From NCBI GenBank assembly GCA_948099385.1, contig CANUEZ040000151.1:5464001-5528000 (forward strand): a stretch of DNA of 64,000 nt. The letters are read 5' to 3'. The translations under genes were made by a program, and so were the position numbers. Positions 12,916 to 24,096 of this stretch are shown here, piece after piece (position 1 is the stretch's first letter; the number at the start of each line of letters is the position of its first letter). This DNA is from Fasciola hepatica (lineage: Eukaryota > Platyhelminthes > Trematoda > Plagiorchiida > Fasciolidae). The notes beneath the pieces are model-generated. The model worked only from the letters and a program-made list of their open reading frames with translations, had not been told where the DNA came from and did no database searches.

Positions 12916-13503
12916 AATGAAAACTGCAGAGAAGTGGCTCTGTTGTGTTCAGGTAATCTAGTTATGTGAATCCAGACACACCTGAATCATTGTGGTCTGG
13001 TGTACTATTTGAAATCTCGTAGAGGAGAACAAAGGGATCGAAGATTTATATGTGGGATAAAGCGCTGAAGGTCACGGCTCCGTTAGCTTCTGAGAATATT
13101 AGGAAAGAAATATAGTATAGCTATCGTACTGTATTTTGAACTCGTAAATTTGTGGTCATGACACACAGGTAATAATAGCCAATAAGGGCGACCAACTGAT
13201 TTCTGTCATTTCTGTTTACGAGTTTTCAAATCTTTTGGTGGCATATCATTTCAAATTTTATGGGCTTCTGACCTCTGAGCCGGACGTTTAGGTTATTAGC
13301 GTTTCATCTGAAGTCGATGTTATATCAATACACCACAAGTCACCTAGGCTGGCGGTGGGAAATATGTGAAACAAACACCAATTTAGGCGATCATAAGGCT
13401 GTGAATCCCAACAAATCGAGCTGTCAACAAAGCCGACATTCAAAATCATGGATAATAGTGAAATCGACTAGCTGTTGACTAACCTGTAGATTATTATCAC
13501 TTT

Positions 13504-13710
13504 GATGTGAATAGTGTTATTGCGTGTGGGTGAGAGAACAAAATTGCCCTGGAAACGCACGACCGGTCTCGCGGTTGTTGCCGCTCATCAGGTGTGTGTA
13601 CCCTTAAATAACCAACAAAACAATTTACGAAGAATCACCTTTTTATTCTAAAAATGTACCCTTTTTCCATGCACCCTCTTCACGACTCAAATAACATTAA
13701 AGTGGTGATA
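13504..13710 (-). mobile_element. Small hammerhead-bearing retroelement (retrozyme-like)
   Basis: A 207-bp stretch flanked by the 11-bp direct repeat ATTATCACTTT (13493-13503 and 13711-13721), with a type-I hammerhead motif inside on the minus strand. Size, ribozyme and repeat length fit metazoan retrozymes or non-autonomous PLE derivatives. The right-hand repeat is part of the 14-bp palindrome GTGATAATTATCAC, so chance repetition is possible. No ORF. It lies in the intron before LDLa exon 14576. Confidence 0.5.
13548..13603 (-). ncRNA. Decayed type-I hammerhead ribozyme motif
   Basis: Minus strand, in order: stem I side CACACAC, core CTGATGA (13585-13591), stem II GCGG-CAACAA-CCGC, core GAGA, minimal stem III CC/GG closed by A-T, cleavage triplet GTC, stem I partner GTGCGT (one mismatch). 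Every conserved core base is present except that GAAA is GAGA (A14 to G), which should abolish activity. The self-complementary ACCGGT stem III is the form found in PLE and retrozyme hammerheads, which act as dimers. Confidence 0.6.
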
Positions 13711-14575
13711 ATTATCACTTTATTTGAAGGGAATGGGACAGTAGAGTTCATATGTTTTTTTGTGGGGTTCAGTTCACATCTGTTTCGGCTACTTGCATGA
13801 AATACTAAAAGCCTTTGTGCGGCTCACTTATTGGGCGTTTTGTTCGGAAATCTGTGTGCGTAGACGAAAAGCAGTTTTCTCCAGTGTGAACGGAATCGGG
13901 AAGCCTTTGGTATGTTGGGTTGGAACCCATTACATTACATGGGACGGGTGCTTAGAGTCAATCTTATGGACATCATCTCCATGGAGACCAAGAGGAAAGC
14001 TTACCACAGCACGTGTTTCAACTTGACTCAATCACCTGGTGGTGAAGAGTTGAAACAATCACCTAACCGTGCCACCTTTGTAAGATACACCAAATACACA
14101 CCTGAACGAACAGATGACCATCGATGAGCTTTGTTTAGCTAACTTGTCCCTTGCTTACACGCGAATCCTTGACAAGATGAACTAAACACGTGTGAGTTTT
14201 GTATCTATGGAAATACTGAGTTCCAAACCGCTCGAAAATATTTTTGCGAATCGTTCTCTACATGTGACCTCTCGTCACATGAAACTATCTTGGAACCAAA
14301 CAAGCCGCTCCCCATGTTACATGTGGACTTTCGCAGACAGAAGTCCTTTTACAGAACTTCTAAGAAATACGCCTTTTTAATAATTGTAGTGTTTGTAATT
14401 TATCCCAGATCGTTTCAAAAAAATACGCACGACCTAAGGAACACTTTCCTCATCGTTACAAGCTATCCGAAATTATGTGCATAAAAACTTTTGATATGGA
14501 AAGCAGTGGGTGATTGAGTGTGAATTGTAGACTGGTTAATTTCCAATTGATCTTGATATTCACATATTTAAATAG

Positions 14576-14742
14576 ATGTGAATCGCCGACCGGTGACAGT
14601 AAGACATCTGTGATTTATGTGGATCAAAGCTGTCAAATTGGACAACGACGCTGTCCGGGAGGTGACTGCATCTTCGTCGGACAGTTTTGTGATGGCATTG
14701 AGCACTGCCCGGATGGATACGATGAGAGACCGGAAAATTGTG
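14576..14742 (+). CDS. HSPG2: Perlecan-like exon: Ig tail plus LDLa domain 3
   Basis: Acceptor AAATAG ends at 14575; donor GTGAGT starts at 14743. Phase 2 in, phase 1 out. It opens with CESPTGDSKTSVIYV (Ig F and G strands) and continues into LDLa: C-QIGQRR-C-PGGD-C-IFVGQF-C-DGIEH-C-PDGYDERPEN-C. All six cysteines are kept. The usual SDE is YDE, which still keeps the acidic ligands. This is the last member of the alternating cassette: the next exon starts in phase 1 and is a stand-alone LDLa, so no further Ig half is required for the frame. The following intron is about 9.2 kb and holds the RTE-like and gypsy insertions. Confidence 0.85.
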
Positions 14743-16399
14743 GTGAGTCCAATAAGTTCGAACATATACATTGTTCAGAACCAGTGCCCTGATGCACGTT
14801 GGTCACATTTTGTCTCATCCATGCGTCTACGATGAGGTTATTAGTGATGTATACTATGGGTAGTAGAAGGTTTGATTTAATTGACGACTGATTCATCACA
14901 CAGTAAAAGCACTCAACCCACCCTTCAAAACCGTGGAAGTTCTGTGCAGCTGTTTCATCCTTGCTATAAATCATCGATAGTGCACCTCAACCGAGACTTC
15001 ACTGAGACTCGAACACAGAAGCGAACTATTTTGGGTCGAACAACTCACAAATAGTCTATTCATGCTAGCTCTGATTGGCTTGTTTAGCGTTATCATTAAG
15101 CGATAAAGTGCTCTGGCTGTGAACAATAACAACACGTTGCAAACACAGCGTCCTAGTGGAGGTTTGACGAATGTGCACTACTGATGATTCTAAACAGCAA
15201 TGAACAATCTGTACAGTGGTGCCGTGGATTTGAATTGTGAGTTGAGCATTGATACTCCATAATGAATCATATTACACAACACACATATTATCTTTCATCT
15301 GTTCATATCATCTTCGACATATTTTTGGAGGCACTCCGCTCCAACATCGGTCTCCCTGTAACGCATCACCAATGGATGTGATTGCCTTGTGATAAAAGTA
15401 TTCCGTAGCAGCTCACTAACTCTGGTGAGATGATTCATCTGGCTCTGGTACATTACTGATCGTTTATACAAGATATCATCTGATGATAACCAAAACCACG
15501 CACGAAAGCTTATTGGTCTACTGATAGTCCTAAACGGCCCATCCAGCTGCTTTGTCTGGTTGCATCCGGATTAGTCAGTTCGGACAAATGTTAGCCGCTG
15601 ATTGGTCCATTGATCACTTGGCTGGCTCCACTCTGGTCCCCAGTTTTAGACAACTGATCATATACTGTCTCCTTCCTTTTGTCCGAGCTTTCCTATAATT
15701 CTGGACGGACGATGGCATACTGTCTGATCACCGAGCTAGGGCTTTTTTGTACGCGTCTGCCACTACATTCACATCCGCTTTTTTGATGAAGGTGGTCGCT
15801 CCTCGTTCTCCCGGGTTCTTGTGTGCTCTCTTCATGTTTCGGAGAGCTGGTTTTTCGAATGCGTACGTGTATTCTATTTCTTCTTTTGCTTGCCTCATAA
15901 ACCACGACTTCGTACGAACGACTTCCTGGGGATACGACGAGAAAAACGACAGGCGTTCATGGGTTTGATAACTCTATTAGTTGTTCTATTGAGCTGATAG
16001 GAGATGAGAAGCTCGACAAGCTCATAACCGGAACCAACGAGTCAAAGTGCACCAAGTTTCCAGACCCACTTGGAAAGAAATGGCTATGAGCCAGTGCAGG
16101 ACGGCATCAGGTTGACTTAAACAAGCAGGCTTCAAACAATTAGTTCACTGAAGGAATTGAAGCTAGTCTGAATTCCTAACCTACTAAAGAGACTGGCCAA
16201 CTATTGATTGACCAGTTACACACTATAATGGATGACTGATAAGAGTCACCCATACGTTATATAGAACTTCTGAAACGGTCCTCTCTGTCCTATCTGAAGT
16301 GCAATTGCACCTGGCTGTAAGCTACTTCATGTGATTCTAAATAATAATTTGAGTGCAAGACCTAATGCTGGAACTGGATGAGCTCTTGAGGAGTGGCTA
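14743..16399 (+). other. Intron, one unassigned minus-strand frame
   Basis: Left part of the 9.2-kb intron. A basic frame on the minus strand at 15693-15905 (ASKRRNRIHVRIRKTSSPKH) lies upstream of the gypsy integrase on the same strand, but I cannot tie it to gypsy gag or anything else. Confidence 0.4.
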
Positions 16400-17460
16400 C
16401 CATTCCGATAGCAGACCTAACTACAGAAGCCTATTTATAAACAAGGCGCACATGAGCTCTAGGCTGTCAGTTTTATTTTAAATGAGTTTGATGTCTCCGG
16501 AAAGCCGCTCAACTAGAACTCTTCCCTTTCTCAACTGATGAGGCCTCTCTGTTACATCCTGAACCGATATTTCCTCTCCTTCCATCAGTTCTGGGAAGTC
16601 CTGTGTTCCACGGTTGTAATAAAACTTCGTATCTCATCTGTTTTGTAAACGGCATTGTACTTCGCGGGGTTATTGAACTTTTGGCTGCAGAAGATCACTT
16701 ACTGCCGGAAGCAACGTCAGAGTTCCCTTTCCGAACAGCCTCTGCACCGGACTGTATTCCACAATGACATTCGGGATATTCCTTTGTTACGGAAGCATCG
16801 AAGAGGGATCAGTATCGGATTCTTTTGCTAAAATTACTATTCTTTTCGTTACCTTCCCTGCTGACTCGGTCTTGCCATTAGATTAACTGTGATATGGACC
16901 ATTCTTCTTATGTTCGAACTTCCACTTCTAGCTGAAATGCAGGAATTCCACTCGTTGTCCGAAAAAAATCTGCAGAAATGACTGCATAATCCTTTGATCC
17001 TGTTGGATATGCTTATGGTCTTTGGCAGGTCAAATTGGAAAAAGTTACTGCAATAATCAGCCAGAATCAGAAAGTGTTTCCTCTCGAAAATGTCTGTGGC
17101 CAAAATTTGCCGGGGTGGGTAGGTAGTTCTCGAAGCAACATTGTTTCTTTCCTTTGTCTGTTCTCATGGGTTTGGCATAATTCATATTGTGATGCGTAGT
17201 CTTTGATCTGGTTGATCATACCAGGTTAGTAGAAAACTTTCTTTGCTTTGCAGATGGTACTGTTTACGCCTTTGTGTGACAAATCAAGTCTCTCCACTAG
17301 TCCACCTCGGATTTGTTCCGGAACAAACTGCCGGTCTATTCTGAATACCAGCTCGTTATCAACACAGAGTAATTCCCACTCTTTGAACAGTAGGGCTAAC
17401 TGCGTTGGTAAATATTCCTTCGTCCTAGGCCATACGTTGGAAACGAACTTCATAGGCTGT
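16400..17460 (-). mobile_element. Ty3/gypsy retrotransposon fragment: integrase
   Basis: The minus-strand frame carries a gypsy-type integrase. A zinc-binding region is followed by VFY-stop-PGMINQIKDYASQYELCQ (the usual YWPGM..I..Y...C..C form). The catalytic core reads VATDIFERKHFLILADYCSN and FFQFDLPKT, then FFSDNEWNSC (second Asp). Stops and frameshifts interrupt it. No flanking LTR found. The left boundary is approximate; homology is clear only from 16849 to 17460. Confidence 0.7.
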
Positions 17461-17486
17461 TTGAGGACGGTATCACCGGCAGTCGG

Positions 17487-17566
17487 TTTTTGTATTTCGA
17501 CGACATTCTCATTATATATTCCTCACAAACCGATTGTCGAAATGCGTTCAGAACCCAACGGCGCAC
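17487..17566 (+). mobile_element. Possible gypsy reverse transcriptase fragment
   Basis: Plus-strand FVYFDDILIIYSSQTDC resembles the gypsy RT active site VYLDDILIFS. It sits directly beside the minus-strand integrase fragment, in the opposite orientation, which needs a rearrangement or a second insertion. The match is short, so chance cannot be excluded. Confidence 0.35.
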
Positions 17567-20500
17567 TTTTATCATTTGGATGCACATCCGAGATAATTTA
17601 TTCGCGATAACCATCATGACGAGACTGTACCTTATGGTGGTGTGGTGGCTTGCTTGCCTCCGTGACCCTAAGATCTATGGAAGATGGCTTCCTTAAGCCG
17701 GAGATGCAATCTCTCCTGACAGGTCGATGGGTAGAGACCAGACGAAGTCCAGTCTCTGAACCAGTTGATCGGCAACATCTGGTTCTACCCACTGTGCTCC
17801 TAGAGAGGACACTCCAGTAAATAAACAGAGAAAGCAGTTTACTGGATGAAAAACCTCCACTAAATGAACATATGAGTGGAGTACCTGGAGTTTTGCTCGA
17901 CGGTGGGATAAGTCATTGCACTTCATTGGGCAGCTATTGCTCGCCTAAGCTAGGCAGTCCTCAGAACAAAGAATGTTGACCTGTACATATCCCGCTTGTT
18001 CCATTAGGTGTATAGGGTTACCGACTGAATCCGAAAGGCGGATCGCTAATAGAGCACCAGAGAAGCCAAGATAGTGCATGCGACAATCAGGTCTGATGTG
18101 ACAGACGGGTTCTTGGGTCACGTTTCTGTGCTGGGTTAACACTCCAGTGCATTGTGGGGCAGACTTTTGAGTCCAAGGCCCCGGTTAGGGTTTCCAAAGA
18201 AAAACCCCTCCTCCATGTAGGCAGCCGCTAATTATAATTTGCCCCGAAACCTCCAGCCTCCTTCCCGTAAAAGGCCCTATCGGTTCCTTCAGCCTTAATT
18301 TAAGATCGATGCAAAAACCCCACGGGTAATCGTGGCTCCGAAGAAAGCAGTAGTTCAAGAGTCGGATATATATCAAACACATTTCCTAATCTTAAGTGTT
18401 CGCTTCAGTTAGCCGTCTTCAATGTCCGCACGCTTTTTCAGATAGAGAAACAGGCTTCCCTCGCTAGAACTCTTGAAACCTTTAAAATAGATGTGTTGTG
18501 TCTCCGAAACACGCATACAAGATTCCACTTCTGTGATCACTATTGACACTCCAGATGCAACCTTGGACTCTCGCTTCACTCTCACAGTGTTGGATGACCT
18601 GATGTCTGGTTCTCGTGGTCAGACCGCGTTGGGATAGATTTGAACATGAAAGCTGAGCGTGCACTGCTAGACTGGATCCCAGTCAACAGACGGCTTTGTG
18701 CAGTCCGTTTGGACGGTTCCTTACTTGTCAACAGCAACAAACTGAAGCGCCGATGCTTGTTCGTCGTGCTTGTGTATGTACCCATCGACTATAGTTCCTC
18801 TGAGACTAAAGACCAATTCTACCACGATTTAACCCAGCTACTTTGAAGCGTGCGTTCTACGAACGTGGTGGTCTTTGCTAAGAATTTCAACGCCCAAGTT
18901 ATCCTTTTGGGTTATTCTGAAATGCACACAGGAGGCCGGTTCCCTATTCCAGTCAGTCGTACTGAAGACGGCGATCGTCTCGTCCAGCTGTGTTCTGACA
19001 ACAAACTGTTTCCGGCGAATACGAACTTCTGTCACAAGAAGCGGTATAGAATCACTTGACGTCCTCCCATGCCTTGACAACGTTGGACTCAGATTGACTA
19101 TATCGTTATTGGTCACCGGTTGCGAGGATCAATTGAAGATTGTCGTTCATTTTGGTCTACGCCTACGGATCAGATCACGTCTTGATGTGTGCTCACTTCT
19201 GCTTACTTCTCATCCGTGGTCGCACTATCGCAAGAGCCACCCGTCTCACACAGTTGCTTCTAGATGATAACCGACGATCTGCTTTTCAGGTGGGGTTGTC
19301 TACACAATTATCGATGCAGCCAGGTGTCCAGGACCTAGATGAATACTGACAAATGATCAAGGACGCCTTATATGCAGCTTTCAGTGCCACACAAGACTCC
19401 GGTTCAAGTAGGCCTAAGAATATTGGATATCTTCGACATCAGTTGCTCTGTTGGGGGTGCTCGCAGATTCATTCATCCGGATGCCACATTCACTGGAGTG
19501 TGTGAATCCCAAAGACGTCAACTAACTAGGAGCCTGAGGAATGACCGCAAGAAATGGAAGAGGCTACTTATCTTGGCAGTACTCGCAACCTTTACCATTT
19601 GATTAGAAATACTGGTCCACGGAAGACCGGGGTAAGTGAGTTAATCAAGAAATCCGATGCCTCTCTCATTCACTCTCAGGGACATCGTCTGGACCATTGG
19701 GTAGATCACTTTAGGGAACAATTCAGCTAACTCACGCCCACAGTGGGTTTTTGAATGTACCTGCAAGAAAAATGATGCGTCTAGATATCACTCCTCAATC
19801 ACGAATGGGGGTTATCCGGGAGATTGGTCATTTGAAAAGATAGGAAACCGCTGGACTCGATGGGTTGTCTCCATCTTTTTCCAAGAATGGAGACGAAACT
19901 TTAGTTTTCCAGTTAACAAAACTCCTACGAATGATCTGGGATAATGAACGGATTCCCATGGGACGGTGTGAATCAGTGATCGTGCCGATTCACAAGAAAA
20001 GTGACAGGTTTTCTTGTGAAACCACAGATGAATTGACTTGTTAAGTATCGAATCCAAACTGATCACCATGATCATTATTCGTCGATTATCCAGTACCCAT
20101 GAAATGCGCACGCGTGAGCATCAAGCTCGTTTCAGACCTAGTGGCTTCAACAAACCTGATAGCACAAACATCACTTTCGTGGGCCCACAATTTCCGTCTT
20201 TCTTGATCCGAAAGCAGCATTCGAATCGGGCAACCGTACAGTTCTCTGGCACTGCCTCTCATTAGAGGGCGTGCCAGAGAATTTTATTGATTTCCAATGC
20301 TTGTATGCGAACAGCCGAAGCCGAGTTCGTGCTTATGGTGATCATTCACCTGAGTTCATTACGAGAATTAGTGTTCTTCATGGTTGTCCTTTTTCGCCCT
20401 CCCTCTTTAATTTGGTAATTGAATTGATTTTTGAGATATCCCTATCCTCGTGTGAGAATAGCGGCATCGATCTTTGTTCAGACAGTGAACTGTCTGACTT

Positions 20501-21212
20501 GGAATACGGGGATGATATTGTTCTTCTGCATGAAGATCCAGGTAAGTTGCAAGCTTTCTCAGATAGCCTTAACAAAGTGGTTGTGATGTGCTTTGCACCT
20601 CCAAAGTGTGGAATGCTGCTGCAAGACTGGATTGACGTTACACCAATCTTTGTGTTGTCAGGGAAAGCTCTAGCTGAAGTAGAAAAGTTTTGTTACCTGT
20701 GCAGTTATATTTCACTAGGTGTACAGATATCGGATGAAGTATCATCGCGTATACAGAAGGCGCGTTTGGCTTTTGCCAATCTTCGTCATCTGTGGCGCCA
20801 GCGTAACATCCAACTGTCTGTTCAGGGTCGAGTGTACAATGCGGCGGTTGTATCTGTCCTTCTACGCGGCTCAGAACCGTAGCCGTTGGGAGTAGAGGGT
20901 AGACGAAGACTGTCGGTGTTCATGCATCGATATCTTCGTAGCATTTCTCGAATATGGTGCGAACACCATATTAGCAATTGTGAAGTTAGACCTACGGTGT
21001 TGGGAAACAGAGGTCACTCTCTGGACCAAGCACTGAATCTAAACAGATTAAGATAGCTGGGACATGTGTTACGCATGCCCGTCGACAGACCTCCACAGCA
21101 TTCGCTGTTCTCCGAGGCAGCTAATGGTTGGAAGGTAGGCAGAGGTGGTCAGTCCATGACATGGCAAAAAGGTCTGAAAACCTTGACCAATGGACTTGGT
21201 CAAGTGGGATAT

Positions 21213-21552
21213 TTTGAGGTGATCCAAATGTGAAAAGTTTTTGGCCTCGGCGGGATTCGAATCCACACATGGTCACCACCCTCGCTTTAGTACCGCGAGT
21301 GCTCTACCAGCTGAGCTACGAGGCCACGCCGGAGGACCTCCGACTTTTCTGCATATGGATCACAGTATACCCGCCCAAATTACAGTAGCACACGGCATCC
21401 ACCACAGTGAACTAGCTTGTAATTGGACTGCCTACAGCAGGATTTCCCTTTGTACTAACCGGACTCCACCAGTTAAGTGCATTGGGCATGTTTACAATGT
21501 ATTGATGGTTGGATCACCTCAAAACATTATCAAAATCTGCCAACCATCAATA
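21213..21552 (-). mobile_element. tRNA-like SINE/MITE insertion nested in LINE
   Basis: A 340-bp insertion in RTE-like copy 2, flanked by the 12-bp direct repeat CAAGTGGGATAT (21201-21212 and 21553-21564). The other LINE copies (about 3090-3120 and 57850-57880) read straight through this site. It carries a tRNA-like unit at 21243-21326 on the minus strand. Inverted repeats TTTGAGGTGATCCAA (from 21213) and TTGGATCACCTCAAA (21511 on) lie at one end and near the other, and a perfect 14-bp inverted repeat GTATTGATGGTTGG / CCAACCATCAATAC closes the right end. Target duplication length fits LINE-mobilised SINEs; the inverted repeats are unusual for a SINE. Confidence 0.8.
21243..21326 (-). tRNA. 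tRNA-like pseudogene inside the nested insertion
   Basis: On the minus strand the acceptor arms GGCCTCG and CGAGGCC pair perfectly, and the D arm is canonical (GCTC AGCTGGTA GAGC). The T arm has TTCGAAT in the loop with an A-C mismatch at its closing pair. The anticodon stem CTCGC/GCGAG leaves a nine-base loop GGTACTAAA, which is not normal and blocks a clean anticodon call (ACT if a shifted pairing is used). Box A and box B promoter sequences are present, so pol III could transcribe it. More likely a SINE head than a working tRNA. Confidence 0.55.
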
Positions 21553-21899
21553 CAAGTGGGATATGTTAGACTTCCAGGTTAGGGTTCACGAGACCCGCGT
21601 GCCATGAAGTGATATGGCTAGATGTTGCAGTCAGTGACGTAGTTGCATTTATTGTTCTTTCTTTGTCTTCGTGATTTCCTCCTCTTACTTTGCTTTCGGC
21701 TCTTTAACTCTTCGTTTCTATCTTTTTTACCTTGACTAGACAATGCTAGGAGATAGCAACCGAAACCAGAGCACAGAAGTGCGATGGTAATGGTTGAATG
21801 AAGTGAACTGAACTAATAACCTTCTGAGATCCTGTAAGATGGATCAGCTCATTATCGTACTTCTGCAGTCTAATTTACTTCCTTCGTATACGCTTTGGT

Positions 21900-22770
21900 A
21901 CCTAACTTAACGGTGTTGTAGCGACGTTTATCAGTAGCTTGTGATCATTTTGAACCACTATCTTCCTGCCATACCTATGGGTATTGAAACGCTCCAAGGC
22001 AAAAGCCACAGCAAGCACTTCCTTTTCTATCTGAGCGTAGTTCCTCTTGACCGAGAAAAGACCGCGACTTCAATAATGAATCGACCCTCCGCCTTCTAGA
22101 AGCACTGCCCGCAAACCGGACTGAATATTGTCACACAACAATTAACGGGAGCTCTGATCGATGCTAGGCCAATATCGGTTATGTGGTAACGGCCTTCTTT
22201 ATCTTTCCATGCGCGCACTGTTGCTCCGTACCCCAGTGCCATTCCGTCCTTTTTTGGGTGAGTTTTCGTGCGGATATATCGGTAGAACGTAGCGGAAATC
22301 TACTCAAATAGTTAACAACTCCATTTAGACATGAAACTATGTTTGAAATTGCCCTAAACGTTTCGGGATCAGTCTTCAGTCCCTTATCGGTCAGCAGATG
22401 CCTATGGAGTGTGATCGACAGTATTTGGTGTTTAAATTTATCTTTACGTAGTCGGACGCCCTGCTGGATGCAACGCCTTAAGAGATCTTCCAAGCACGAA
22501 TGGGGTTCCTGTGATGTTTTACCGTGGATAAACACGTCGTCTGTGACGCAGACTACCCATTTTAGGTTTTCTAGGTCTTGAATCAGGCGTTTCTGAGAAA
22601 AATTAGCTGGATACTTTCAGTCCGAAAGGTATCCAAAGTCGACGCGAACGACCGTCTGGGGTACCAGCAATGGTTAGAAAACACGATTCATTATCCTGTT
22701 CAACCTGTCAGAACGCCGACGGTAAATCGACCTTTGTAAAGGTTAGGTGATCGACTCAGTCACACGATGC
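21900..22770 (-). mobile_element. Ty3/gypsy retrotransposon fragment: RT end and RNase H
   Basis: The minus strand reads VFIHGKTSQE near 22530, then CLEDLLRRCIQQGVRLRKDK (thumb of RT) and HLLTDKGLKTDPETFRAI, followed in other frames by GYGATVRAWKDKEGR and LLWLLPWSVSI, equivalent to the RNase H and AxALE regions of gypsy polyproteins. Several frameshifts. It abuts the 3' end of the RTE-like copy at 21800. Confidence 0.7.
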
Positions 22771-23958
22771 CGTGAGGCTTATCCATGCACCATGGACATG
22801 AGCTCGTGACTCACTCTTGTCCCGTTCGCAATTCACTCACGCTTCCGGTACCCGTCTGTACTGCACTCTGCGTTGCCCCACCCCGCCATTCACACGCAGC
22901 TTCGGACAAGACTGGTATTGTTTGACAGCTTACTTTCGCTTGTGACAATTATAATTGTGCTGATGCTCGTGTTTGCCGTAAGTTGGTTCAGAATACATGT
23001 TCGTCGTACATGCGTGCTTTCGTTCTCCCTGCCGGCAAGGAACCGTGCTTGACCGACATCCACGAGAATGTCGTCAAATATCGGTAGTCAGTATTGCTCC
23101 CCTCTGACCGCTGCGATCAGATATTTTGGAACGCTGCACAAGCGAATCGCTCCTGATTTCTTTATTATGATCACAATATGGCTAACCGAATCTGTTGGCT
23201 TGTCAACTGCAGCAATTACCTTGAAGCACACCAATCGCTCCAACTCACACGGCAGTTTCTCTTAGTGCGACTGGAACACGGCGGGACGACGGTGCAACGG
23301 GCAAAAATTCTTAGTCACTGAAAAATTTGGCTTCTCAGAGAAAAGCCCCAGCTGCGAATCGAAATCGGATGCATACTGAGTAAAAATGTCTATTTTTTTG
23401 CAAAATATTGATTTCTCACCACAAATTTGAATACAGAAGTCAAGACAAAACGTGACAAAATAACCAGTCGGAAGTCAGTGCAATGAAAGCGGACATATTT
23501 GGGTGTCAGTCCGTCAGTAAACCCAAAGAATAGTGAACGCACTCGGCAGGATTAGCCCAGCCATTTGGGGGGACATGTACCCGAATACTTGGCTCAGTGC
23601 CTATTGGATCGTGGGAAACGTGATTCACAGAGCACATAAGTATGATCATCCGGCCGGGCTAGCAATCCCATGTTTTACGCTCATGCTCTGCTTTCCGTTC
23701 CCGTAAAAGTGCCGGTGCACTACTAGGGAGAGGTCAGATTGCGTGAAGAAGTTGAAGAAGCAATTCAGAAGAGAAATACCGTGAGACGAGTTCCTTTCGT
23801 GTGCTCACATCGGTCGTGTACGTATAACGTCAAGCACAAGATGCCCGGTCATCTGGTCATGTAAGGTAAATGTAAATTCTGTCAGGTTTATAGTTTCCAT
23901 ACCAACTTATCCATGTATAAATTATCTACCTCGCTAACCAGTTCTCTTTTTCGATCAG
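22771..23958 (+). other. Intron, nothing recognised
   Basis: End of the 9.2-kb intron, right of the gypsy RT fragment. It could contain the 5' part of that element on the minus strand, but no protease, gag or LTR was seen. Confidence 0.4.
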
Positions 23959-24096
23959 CGATTTGCGATCCAATCTCCATTCCTTGCCAACCGGTCAACG
24001 GACAAGAACCGATCGTTACGCATTTCCAACTTCACTGGCTTTGTGATGGCGATAATGACTGCGGGAACGGATTTGACGAGCTGAATTGTCGAAACG
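23959..24096 (+). CDS. HSPG2: Perlecan-like exon: atypical LDLa domain 4 (five Cys)
   Basis: Acceptor TTTTTCGATCAG ends at 23958; donor GTAAAC starts at 24097. Phase 1 in and out, which is the usual phase for stand-alone LDLa exons. The protein has ICDPISIPCQ, a loop PVNGQEPIVTHFQLHW, then LCDGDNDCGNGFDELNC. The C-terminal calcium-binding half (CDG, NDC, FDE) is intact. Only five cysteines are present: the third LDLa cysteine is missing and its loop is enlarged. LDLa disulfides pair 1-3, 2-5 and 4-6, so the first cysteine has no partner inside the domain. The domain at 24973 shows the same loss. Confidence 0.78.

Larger units (their letters stand above)
17610..21800 (+). mobile_element. RTE-like non-LTR retrotransposon, degenerate copy 2
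   Basis: Plus-strand copy of the same family, near full length. The 5' leader (17610-18400) matches copy 1 inverted. An endonuclease-like region with many frame breaks spans roughly 18405-19300 (AVFNVRTLFQIEKQASLART near the start). The RT runs from about 19800 to 20880, including LSDLEYGDDIVLLHEDPGK (GDD for YADD) and ARLAFANLRHLWRQRNIQLS. The C-terminal LGHVLRMPVDRPPQHS is at about 21059. The 3' tail ends with AGATAGCAACCGAAACCAGA near 21751. A 340-bp tRNA-like insertion interrupts the 3' part at 21213-21552. Stops in every domain make it inactive. Confidence 0.82.
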
